Source: Hyphomicrobiales bacterium
Lineage (GTDB): Bacteria; Pseudomonadota; Alphaproteobacteria; Rhizobiales; Rhizobiaceae
NCBI GenBank assembly: GCA_900472575.1
Contig: UCIV01000019.1
Location: 248,001-312,000 of the forward strand
DNA: 64,000 bases
Reading direction: 5' to 3'
The translations under genes and the position numbers were made by a program. Below the pieces are notes generated by a model. That model saw only the letters and a list, made by a program, of their open reading frames with translations. It did no database searches and was not told the DNA's origin. The number at the start of each line of letters is the position of its first letter. Position 1 is the first letter of the stretch. Shown here one piece after another: positions 55,845-64,000 of this stretch.

Positions 55845-55874
55845 ATATAGGCTAATACTGGTATGCTCGCCAAG
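55845..55874 (-). promoter_or_regulatory. Promoter of small RNA copy 2
   Basis: Read on the minus strand: CTTGGC (55874-55869), an 18-nt spacer, then CTATAT (55850-55845), about 6-10 nt before the start of the first hairpin. This is close to the alphaproteobacterial CTTGAC-N17-CTATAT housekeeping consensus. Confidence 0.65.
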
Positions 55875-56022
55875 CCGGTTAGGCGCATTGCAGCAATGCA
55901 ATAGGTGCAATGCTGAGCATTTGCCCATAGCGTCGATATCATAGCAGGGATCATCGCTATATCGATATGCGCAAAGCTGGATTATAGGCAATATCGATTC
56001 AAATGCTTGGAAAGGCGGGATT

Positions 56023-56646
56023 ATGGCTGAAATTCGCTATCACGAGGGAGATCTTCCGGCGGCGGCAGCGGCCCGCTATACGGGTGCGGTGGCAATCGAT
56101 ACCGAAACGCTTGGCCTTATCCCACGTCGTGATCGCCTATGTGTTGTGCAATTATCTCCCGGGGACGGCACGGCCGACGTCATTCGCATTGCTGCAGGAC
56201 AGAATCAGGCGCCCAACCTCGTCGCGCTTCTGGCTGATTCGTCGCGGCAGAAAATCTTTCACTACGGCCGATTCGATATCGCCGTGCTTTTCCATACGTT
56301 CGGGGTATTGGCCACGCCGGTCTTCTGCACCAAGATCGCTTCACGCCTGACCCGAACCTATACCGATCGTCACGGGCTAAAGGACAATCTGCGGGAACTG
56401 GTCGAGGTCGACATTTCCAAGGCTCAGCAGCAGACTGATTGGGCGGCCGAAACGCTATCACAGGCGCAACTCGAATATGCGGCCTCGGACGTGCTTTATC
56501 TGCATGCCTTGCGCGACAAGCTGACCATGCGGCTGATCCGCGACAACCGCACGGATCTTGCCGCCGCCTGCTTCGAGTTCCTGCCGACACGCGCGAGGCT
56601 TGATCTTCTCGGTTGGGAAGAGACGGATATTTTCGCGCATAGCTGA
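56023..56646 (+). CDS. rnd: Ribonuclease D (short form, exonuclease domain only)
   Basis: A 207-residue 3'-5' exoribonuclease of the DEDDy type: AIDTETLGL (motif I), HYGRFDIAVL (motif II) and YAASDVLYL (motif III). It is about half the length of E. coli RNase D and lacks the C-terminal HRDC domains; the short form is usual in alphaproteobacteria. It acts on tRNA and other stable RNA 3' ends. A weak hairpin gccgcctg/caggcggc follows at 56652-56673. Confidence 0.9.
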   Translation: MAEIRYHEGDLPAAAAARYTGAVAIDTETLGLIPRRDRLCVVQLSPGDGTADVIRIAAGQNQAPNLVALLADSSRQKIFHYGRFDIAVLFHTFGVLATPVFCTKIASRLTRTYTDRHGLKDNLRELVEVDISKAQQQTDWAAETLSQAQLEYAASDVLYLHALRDKLTMRLIRDNRTDLAAACFEFLPTRARLDLLGWEETDIFAHS

Positions 56647-56852
56647 GCCATGCCGCCTGTTCCTGCAGGCGGCGCTCTCAGTTTGCCGGGCTCCCGACGC
56701 GAATTCGATGATAATTAGCCGACCGTTAACCATTTTCGTTTAACGTCTGTCAATCGGCATCATCCCGCCATGAGGCGTAGCGACAGCCGTCGCACCATTA
56801 CCCAAACACGGCCGAACTGTTCCACCGTCGCAGATAACAGATGGAGCATGCG

Positions 56853-58598
56853 ATGCTGCCACCCGTTCGTGCCGCGTTGAGTTCGACTGCAGATTACCAT
56901 AACCAGACGCAGGTTGCAGTCACTCCTGCGCGTGTGACCTCATCGCTGATGACCGCACAGTCGCAGTCAGGAAGCAACGCTACTCTTCTTTCAGGCGCAC
57001 GGCTCGATGCCGCCTCCCTGTCGGCTCAACTCAAGCTGGCGCAGGGGTCCTCCATCCTTGCCGAGACGATCGGCAAGCTGTTGAAGACACCGCGGCGAGA
57101 AAACGAGACGCTGATCGACTATACGGCACGCCTTTTCGAAGCCGTTCAGGCGCTGAAGCCGCAAGAGGTCGCCAATGTGGAGCGGCTGCTCAACCAGATC
57201 GTCAAGGGCATTTCCCTGCGGTTGATGGCTGAAATCCTAAAAGAACCTTCAGGCCCGGCAGCCGCCCGGCTTGCGGCCCATATCGAGACCGCGAACATTG
57301 CCCAGCGCGATCTCGCGGCCAAGACGGTCGTCAGTTTCTATCGGCAGAATGCAAGTGCTGACACACCGCCAGCGGGCAATGGTCCGCGTCTGCAGCAAGG
57401 TGCGAGCCCTGCGACTGCACAGACCGGCCGGATAGGTCCATCACAAACAACTTCGAACGACGACCATATTGCCTCGCTTCGCCAGCCGACCGGGAACGAA
57501 GCCTCGCCGAAGCTTGGCGAAGGTCAGAATCAGCGTTCACCAGCCCCGGCCACCGCATCACCTGAACTCAAGCCGCAACAGGCGGAGCAGGCGTCAAAGC
57601 CCGCAGACTCACTGACCGGCCCCGCCAATGCAGCGGCGTCGCAAGCCCCAACCAGTCGTCCAGTTACCCCGACAAGTGAAGCAGTTGCTGCAGCAAAACC
57701 GACAATGTCTGTTTCTGCCTTGAAGGATGGATCCCAGGCGAATGCGGTGCGACCCGAAATCAATCCCGGCAGTGTCAGCACACCAGCGGCGGTAATCAGC
57801 AATCAGTTGCAAATCTCGGCAGCCCAGGTCGCCCAGCAGGCAGTGGCAGCCGAGCCCGAAGAAATGCAGGCTCTGGCGCGCACCGCGGTGGAAATGTTCA
57901 AGCTGGACATACCGGTGCCTGCGCGTCTCTGGTCGGCGCTTTCCGATCAAACGTTGCTGAAACTGGCAAATTGGCTGGCAACGGTCCTGTCCGAACTCGA
58001 TCTGCCGGAAAGCAAGCATCTGCCGATGTCCTCGCCTGCGGTCCAGGCTACAGCGGATGACGGGCTTGGCGACCAACAGCGTGCGACCAGCAACGTACCT
58101 TCCGCAAGCACATCTCATGGCGGACAGGCGGCGGCGTCACCGCAAACCACCAATGGCGCCATGCCGGATGCCGCCCGTGCCGCGGCGGCGGCGGCGGCGG
58201 CGAGAGCAGATGCGCCGGAACAGAATATGGCCGCGCTGGCGGTTGCTGCGAACACCGTGCCGACCCAGGCACGTGAAGCTCTTCCCTGGCCCTATGTCGC
58301 AGCCTATCCACCTGCCGATGAAGAACCGAGACATAAAGAGCGGCAGGCAGAACCGATCGAGGCGCTGGAAGACGAAGAGCAGGACGAATCATCAAAGCAG
58401 CACACTTTTGGCGACGAGCATGAGCCGGAAGGTGAGGAGCCGCAGGACAACGATGCGGAAGGCGAGGAAATCGTCAGCGATACGATGACCAGAGCGGAGA
58501 GGGCGGCCGGATATAGGGCCGGCGAGGTCAGGCTGGAAGCGGACGTGCCCGAGGTGCAACCGAGCGATCTATACTGGCGGATGGCCGGCTGGACGTAA
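56853..58598 (+). CDS. Large low-complexity hypothetical protein (581 aa)
   Basis: Not recognised. A 581-residue protein with a folded-looking helical region (about 45-170, including GKLLKTPRRENETLIDYTARL and VERLLNQIVKGISLRLMAEIL), a long Ala/Pro/Gln/Thr-rich linker, a second helical block (ALARTAVEMFKLDIPVPARLW, ~340-390), a tract of nine Ala at ~450 encoded by repeated gcggcg, and an acidic tail. Central disorder between two helical blocks recalls flagellar hook-length (FliK-like) proteins, but no flagellar gene is nearby and I do not assign it. The ATG at 56853 has GGAG; the ATG at 56841 does not. Confidence 0.7.
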   Translation: MLPPVRAALSSTADYHNQTQVAVTPARVTSSLMTAQSQSGSNATLLSGARLDAASLSAQLKLAQGSSILAETIGKLLKTPRRENETLIDYTARLFEAVQALKPQEVANVERLLNQIVKGISLRLMAEILKEPSGPAAARLAAHIETANIAQRDLAAKTVVSFYRQNASADTPPAGNGPRLQQGASPATAQTGRIGPSQTTSNDDHIASLRQPTGNEASPKLGEGQNQRSPAPATASPELKPQQAEQASKPADSLTGPANAAASQAPTSRPVTPTSEAVAAAKPTMSVSALKDGSQANAVRPEINPGSVSTPAAVISNQLQISAAQVAQQAVAAEPEEMQALARTAVEMFKLDIPVPARLWSALSDQTLLKLANWLATVLSELDLPESKHLPMSSPAVQATADDGLGDQQRATSNVPSASTSHGGQAAASPQTTNGAMPDAARAAAAAAAARADAPEQNMAALAVAANTVPTQAREALPWPYVAAYPPADEEPRHKERQAEPIEALEDEEQDESSKQHTFGDEHEPEGEEPQDNDAEGEEIVSDTMTRAERAAGYRAGEVRLEADVPEVQPSDLYWRMAGWT

Positions 58599-58647
58599 TC
58601 CGGAAATCTGCCGAGCACGTGTTCGGCTTCTGCAAGTGACCATGAAA

Positions 58648-58677
58648 AAGCCGCCGGACCTTTCGATCCGGCGGCTT
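58648..58677. terminator. Bidirectional terminator between the 581-aa gene and rpsA
   Basis: A perfect 11-bp stem aagccgccgga/tccggcggctt with an 8-nt loop and A/T-runs on both sides (minus strand: cttttt). It ends rpsA and probably the converging gene. Confidence 0.8.
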
Positions 58678-58699
58678 CTTATTCTTCAGGAAACAACGA

Positions 58700-60406
58700 T
58701 TATTCGTTGCCGCCACGGTTCTTCAGGGCTGCGCCCAGAATGTCGCCGAGCGAAGCGCCCGAGTCGGACGAACCGAACTGTGCAACTGCTTCCTTCTCTT
58801 CGGCGATTTCGAGCGCCTTGATGGAAAGCATGACCTTGCGGTCCTTCTTGGAGAAGTTGACGACGCGGGCGTCGACAACCTGGCCAACCGAGAAACGCTC
58901 CGGACGCTGGTCGTCGCGGTCGCGAGCGAGGTCAGCGCGGCGGATGAAGGCTACGAGGTCTTCGTGGGCAACGAGCTTCACTTCGATGCCACCGTCGTTG
59001 ACGGCGATGATTTCAGCCGAAACGACAGCGTTCTTGCGCAGGTCGCCGGAAGCGGCTGCGTCACCAACAGCATCCTTGCCGAGCTGCTTGATGCCGAGCG
59101 AGATACGCTCCTTCTCGACGTCAACATCGAGAACGACAGCCTTGACGACGTCGCCCTTGTTGAACTCTTCGATGACCTGTTCGCCCGGACGGTTCCAATC
59201 CAGATCGGAAAGGTGAACCATGCCGTCAACGTCGCCTTCGAGTCCGATGAACAGGCCGAATTCGGTCTTGTTCTTGACTTCGCCTTCGACTTCAGTGCCG
59301 GCCGGATGCGAGTAGGCGAATGCCTGCCACGGGTTTTCCAGCGTCTGCTTGAGGCCGAGCGAAATACGGCGCTTGGACGGGTCGACTTCGAGAACGACAA
59401 CGTCGACTTCCTGGCTCGTGGACAGGATCTTGCCGGGATGTACGTTCTTCTTGGTCCAGGACATTTCGGAGATGTGGATCAGGCCTTCGATGCCCGGCTC
59501 CAGCTCTACGAATGCACCGTAGTCGGTGATGTTCGTGACGGTACCGGAGATCTTCTTGCCGATCGGGTACTTGGCCGCGATGCCATCCCACGGATCCGAC
59601 TCGAGCTGCTTCATGCCGAGCGAGATGCGGTGGGTTTCCTGGTTGATGCGGATGATCTGAACCTTGACCGACTGGCCAATGGACAGGATTTCCGACGGAT
59701 GGTTCACACGGCGCCATGCCATGTCGGTGACGTGCAGCAGGCCGTCAATGCCGCCGAGGTCAACGAACGCACCGTAATCGGTGATGTTCTTGACGACGCC
59801 GTCAACAACCTGGCCTTCTTCGAGGTTCTGAACGATTTCAGAACGCTGCTCGGCACGCGACTCTTCAAGAACCGTACGGCGCGAAACAACGATGTTACCG
59901 CGACGCTTGTCCATCTTGAGGATTTCGAAGGGCTGCGGGTTGTGCATCAGCGGGGTAACGTCGCGGATCGGACGGATGTCGACCTGCGAACGCGGAAGGA
60001 AGGCAACGGCGCCGTCGAGATCGACGGTGAAGCCACCCTTGACCTGGTTGAAGATAACGCCTTCAACGCGCTCGCCAGCTTCGAACTTGGCTTCGAGCTT
60101 GACCCAGCTCTCTTCGCGGCGAGCCTTTTCGCGCGACAGAACGGCTTCGCCGAGAGCGTTTTCGATGCGCTCGACATAGACTTCGACTTCGTCGCCGACC
60201 TTCAGCGAACCGTCTTTGCCCTTGGCGCCGAATTCCTTAAGCGCGATGCGACCTTCGACCTTGAGGCCGACGTCGACAACTGCCATGTCCTTCTCTATTG
60301 CCGTTACCAGACCTTTGGTAACGTAGCCTTCGGCCAGATCGTTGGATGCGAAGGATTCCTCGAGAAGAGCTGCAAAGTCTTCGCGCGTGGGGTTAGTTAC
60401 TGCCAT
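58700..60406 (-). CDS. rpsA: 30S ribosomal protein S1
   Basis: A 568-residue S1 protein with six S1 repeats, visible as repeated V.VGDxVE, GAFVDLGGIDGLLHVTDMAW, GAFVELEPGIEGLIHISEMSW and GLFIGLEGDVDGMVHLSDLDW segments. It binds mRNA leaders and unfolds them on the 30S subunit. The ATG at 60406 follows AGGAG. The C-terminus ends LGAALKNRGGNE. It is preceded by cmk and aroA on the same strand, the standard order, but with a 174-bp gap that holds its own leader. Confidence 0.98.
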   Translation of the reverse strand: MAVTNPTREDFAALLEESFASNDLAEGYVTKGLVTAIEKDMAVVDVGLKVEGRIALKEFGAKGKDGSLKVGDEVEVYVERIENALGEAVLSREKARREESWVKLEAKFEAGERVEGVIFNQVKGGFTVDLDGAVAFLPRSQVDIRPIRDVTPLMHNPQPFEILKMDKRRGNIVVSRRTVLEESRAEQRSEIVQNLEEGQVVDGVVKNITDYGAFVDLGGIDGLLHVTDMAWRRVNHPSEILSIGQSVKVQIIRINQETHRISLGMKQLESDPWDGIAAKYPIGKKISGTVTNITDYGAFVELEPGIEGLIHISEMSWTKKNVHPGKILSTSQEVDVVVLEVDPSKRRISLGLKQTLENPWQAFAYSHPAGTEVEGEVKNKTEFGLFIGLEGDVDGMVHLSDLDWNRPGEQVIEEFNKGDVVKAVVLDVDVEKERISLGIKQLGKDAVGDAAASGDLRKNAVVSAEIIAVNDGGIEVKLVAHEDLVAFIRRADLARDRDDQRPERFSVGQVVDARVVNFSKKDRKVMLSIKALEIAEEKEAVAQFGSSDSGASLGDILGAALKNRGGNE

Positions 60407-60420
60407 GAAATCTCCTGATC

Positions 60421-60440
60421 GTGTCCTAATTCAAGGACAC
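60421..60440 (-). promoter_or_regulatory. Hairpin in rpsA leader
   Basis: A 20-bp palindromic sequence gtgtcct-N6-aggacac lies 15 nt before the rpsA start codon, right against the ribosome site. S1 genes are often autoregulated through structured leaders, so this may be part of such a site. Confidence 0.35.
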
Positions 60441-60580
60441 GCATGCGCCGGTGGTTCGTGTTAAACACGCCCGAAATCCAGGCCCGCCTCTCTCAATCGG
60501 TCATACCGTGGGAGGCTATCCGGCGCTGGGACTGAACTGCGGGATCTCTGCGAACGAAAAGCCGGCTTCCCGGCAACTCG

Positions 60581-61215
60581 TCAATTCTTGATCAGAGCTT
60601 CGTCGATCAACGACTTTGCGGCCTGAAACGCGGCCTCTATACTCATTTTGGACGTATCAAGCAAGTGCGCGTCTTGCGCCGGCTTCAACGGGCTGTCGGC
60701 GCGGCCCATGTCGCGCTCGTCGCGCTTCGTCACGTCCGCGAAGATATCATCATACTCCGCCTCGCCGCCCTTGGCGATGATCTCGTCATAACGGCGTCTT
60801 GCACGCACATCGGCTGATGCCGTGACATAGAGTTTTACCGGCGCATCGGGGCAGACGACGGTGCCGATATCGCGGCCATCGAGAACCGTGCCGGGCGTCC
60901 TTTTCGAAAAGGCCTGCTGGGCTTCGACAAGCGCGCGGCGCACTTTCGGCATCACGGCGATCTTGGACGCCGCCTCGCCGATGGCATGAGCTGAAAGGAT
61001 ATCGCGATCGAGGCCGGAGAGTTCGACCTCGCGAGCCATCCTTTCGGCCACAACCTCATCATCCAGCGGCAGGCCGGCGTCGAGAAGCGCCTTGGCGGTG
61101 GCGCGATAGGTCAGGCCCGTGTCGAGGTGGTGAAACCCGTAGGCCTCGGCAATCTGGCGCGACAACGTTCCCTTGCCCGCCGCCGCCGGCCCATCGATGG
61201 CGATAACGACGCCCA

Positions 61216-61216
<1 letters not shown>
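60581..61216 (-). CDS. cmk: Cytidylate kinase
   Basis: A 211-residue kinase converting CMP/dCMP to the diphosphates. The P-loop is [15 protein letters not shown] (9-23), followed by [15 protein letters not shown] and the specific [20 protein letters not shown]. Its ATG shares a base with the aroA stop (TGATG), so they are co-translated. Confidence 0.96.
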
Positions 61217-62592
<1,376 letters not shown>

Positions 62593-62811
62593 CTATTCCT
62601 CAAGCGTTTGCGAATTTTGCGCCGTCGTTATCATAAAGCGTTTTGGCGGTCATCCGCTTGTTGGCTCAAGGCGGCCAAGAAAGCCCGGAAAGTTTGGCTT
62701 TGACATGAAGTCCCGTTAGCCTTAAGGGGACCGGCTTAGATTTTTCACCCATTCATCCATCGCCGCACCCGCGGCGCGCCGATCTGATCGGCCGGCTCAT
62801 GAGGCTTAACA

Positions 62812-63204
62812 GTGGCAAAAGCGGAACTCGGAACCAAACGTACCGACCCGGATACCGGAAAGAAGTTCTACGACCTGAACCGTGACCCGGTCGTCTCCCC
62901 CTATACGGGCAAGTCCTGGCCGCTGTCTTTCTTTGCTGAAAACAGCGCCGCCATCAAGATGGAAGAGGCAGCCGAAGACGAGGACGATATCAAGGAAGTC
63001 GACAGCGAGAGCCAGGAAGCCGAAGTCGTTTCGCTGGAAGACGCCGACGGCGACAATAGCGGCGACGATATCCCAGATATCGGCGATGACGATGACGTTG
63101 ATATCGGCGACGACGAAGACGACACCTTCCTCGAGCAGGAAGATGAAGACGACGACGACATGACCGGCATCATCGGTGTGGGCGGCGACGACGACGAACA
63201 GTAA
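62812..63204 (+). CDS. TIGR02300 family acidic protein
   Basis: A 130-residue protein of the TIGR02300 family, confined to alphaproteobacteria and of unknown function. The N-terminal ~35 residues (KRTDPDTGKKFYDLNRDPVV, then SPYTGKSWPL) are the conserved core. The rest is an extremely Asp/Glu-rich tail ending GGDDDEQ. The start is GTG after GAGG. It often lies opposite aroA, as here, with a ~230-bp divergent promoter region. Confidence 0.9.
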   Translation: MAKAELGTKRTDPDTGKKFYDLNRDPVVSPYTGKSWPLSFFAENSAAIKMEEAAEDEDDIKEVDSESQEAEVVSLEDADGDNSGDDIPDIGDDDDVDIGDDEDDTFLEQEDEDDDDMTGIIGVGGDDDEQ

Positions 63205-63212
63205 TTGACGCT

Positions 63213-63247
63213 AACGCCCGACAATTTCAGAAAAATTGTCGGGCGTT
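63213..63247 (+). terminator. Terminator after the TIGR02300 gene
   Basis: A perfect 15-bp stem aacgcccgacaattt/aaattgtcgggcgtt with a 5-nt loop and a T-rich tail (tgattttt). Confidence 0.85.
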
Positions 63248-63259
63248 TGATTTTTCGGC

Positions 63260-63288
63260 TTGCACTTCCAAAAATCACGAAGTAATAA
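63260..63288 (+). promoter_or_regulatory. Predicted tRNA-Ala promoter
   Basis: TTGCAC (63260-63265), a 17-nt spacer, then TAATAA (63283-63288), about 70 bp before the tRNA. Confidence 0.5.
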
Positions 63289-63357
63289 GCCGCCACTTCC
63301 GGAGCAAACAACGCTTCGAAGTTTCCCAGGACCGGAAAAATACCGGACCACCCTGAT

Positions 63358-63433
<76 letters not shown>

Positions 63434-63460
63434 AATCCTCCCGAACGATAAATCTAGAAT

Positions 63461-63718
63461 TCAGGCATGCTTTAACGTATGAGCATGGGCCACGCTGGCA
63501 CGTCCGGCTTTTCGCCTTGCAAGGGCAGGATTTCGAAGACGGGTCGATTCGGCCTTAAGATGTTGCCGAGTGTTCGCAGGTCCTTTAAGCGCGCGTTCGC
63601 CCAAGGCAAGTTCATCGCGATAATCGTCCCGATATGCGATTGCTTTTTGGCGGATTACCAATGCGACCAGAGTGCCGAACAATCCGAAAGTGATGAGCAG
63701 TACAGATGCTGTTATCAT
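63461..63718 (-). CDS. Small membrane-anchored hypothetical protein, 85 aa
   Basis: An 85-residue protein with one N-terminal membrane helix (ITASVLLITFGLFGTLVALV) followed by a Arg/Lys-rich cytoplasmic tail. The ATG at 63718 follows GAGGAAAGG with good spacing, which supports it as real. Not recognised. It overlaps nothing and lies between the tRNA and the ABC transporter gene end. Confidence 0.6.
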   Translation of the reverse strand: MITASVLLITFGLFGTLVALVIRQKAIAYRDDYRDELALGERALKGPANTRQHLKAESTRLRNPALARRKAGRASVAHAHTLKHA

Positions 63719-63821
63719 GACCTTTCCTCTGCCTTGTTAACGCAGAGGACGGCATAAGGTTCTCGATCGAGATCAAAGTCCGGGTCTCACAGATCGGTGA
63801 TGTCCGTAACGAGAGCAGGTT

Positions 63822-64000
63822 TTACGCGATTGCCCGATCGTTTGCGTCAAACCGGTGCATTAAAGCTTTGTCCGGCGTGGCGAAGACAATATCGTCGGCA
63901 CCATAGCGATGCTCACCGAACAGGCGCACTGTCACGAGGCCCGCCTGCTCCGTTTCGAGATAGAGGATGGTATCGGCGCCGAGATGTTCGGCGTGAACGA
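63822..64000 (-). CDS. C-terminal end of an ABC transporter ATPase (UgpC/MalK type), cut by window edge
   Basis: On the minus strand the frame is open from the right edge to a TAA at 63824-63822, giving 58 visible residues beginning VHAEHLGADTILYLETEQ and ending MHRFDANDRAIA. The pattern VEHLGADTxLY ... HRFD matches the TOBE-domain end of sugar/glycerol-phosphate importer ATPases (UgpC, MalK). The rest of the gene and its operon are outside. Confidence 0.7.
   Translation of the reverse strand, partial: VHAEHLGADTILYLETEQAGLVTVRLFGEHRYGADDIVFATPDKALMHRFDANDRAIA

Overview
The window looks like a piece of the main chromosome of an alphaproteobacterium of the Rhizobium/Agrobacterium group. The grounds are: a class II EPSP synthase closely resembling the Agrobacterium CP4 type; the rhizobial arrangement aroA-cmk-rpsA; two copies of a three-hairpin small RNA with CCTCCTCCC loops, as in the alpha-r14 (NfeR1) family of rhizobia; rhizobial-type palindromic intergenic elements; GGAAC-N16/17-(C/A)GTT (EcfG type) promoters; and a high-GC codon usage throughout. 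No plasmid, phage, insertion sequence or CRISPR array was seen. Almost everything is housekeeping, with a few short accessory stretches.

Layout. 0-3.6 kb: end of a phosphonate (phn) operon: PhnE permease (cut by the left edge), a 2H-phosphoesterase-like DUF1045 protein, phnM and phnN, in an overlapping run. 4-9.6 kb: polA (minus), an intergenic small RNA candidate reminiscent of EcpR1, a MarR regulator and a lactate permease. 9.8-17.3 kb: an M20 peptidase, a palindromic repeat, then dnaK-dnaJ and a class A penicillin-binding protein, all three on the minus strand. 17.5-21 kb: an accessory stretch of very small proteins, two with EcfG-like general stress promoters, plus a YbaK-type deacylase, a small RNA with anti-Shine-Dalgarno loops and a cold-shock gene. 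21-30 kb: LtrA, SlyX, a globin-coupled chemoreceptor, recF, a MoeB/ThiF protein, a GNAT enzyme, a D-2-hydroxyacid dehydrogenase, an SH3 protein, an adenosine kinase-type PfkB enzyme and an AEC transporter. 30.8-36 kb: a membrane-anchored cytochrome c, kdsB, pheA, a WYL regulator with a VOC protein, and nudC with a HIT protein.

36-41 kb: the SRP 4.5S RNA, then dnaX, ybaB, and (after a LysE transporter, an outer-membrane protein and a MOSC protein) recR. 41-44.6 kb: a lytic transglycosylase whose 5' end contains a complete 175-bp palindromic element, a GNAT enzyme and an MFS_3 transporter. 44.7-50.7 kb: the translation/transcription operon rimP-nusA-ylxR-infB behind a promoter and an apparent leader terminator. 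50.8-55.6 kb: an SDR (KduD-like), exbB-exbD-tonB, and an Ldh-family dehydrogenase. 55.6-58.6 kb: the second anti-SD small RNA (minus), a short ribonuclease D and a large low-complexity protein of unknown function. 58.7-64 kb: aroA-cmk-rpsA on the minus strand, a TIGR02300 acidic protein, tRNA-Ala(GGC), a small membrane protein, and the tail of an ABC transporter ATPase cut by the right edge.

The most interesting non-coding signals are the three multi-hairpin small RNA candidates with C-rich loops, the element fused into the transglycosylase reading frame, the EcfG-controlled small-protein cluster, and the leader structures before rimP-nusA and infB. All coordinates, motifs and hairpins were read by eye; no database search was possible.
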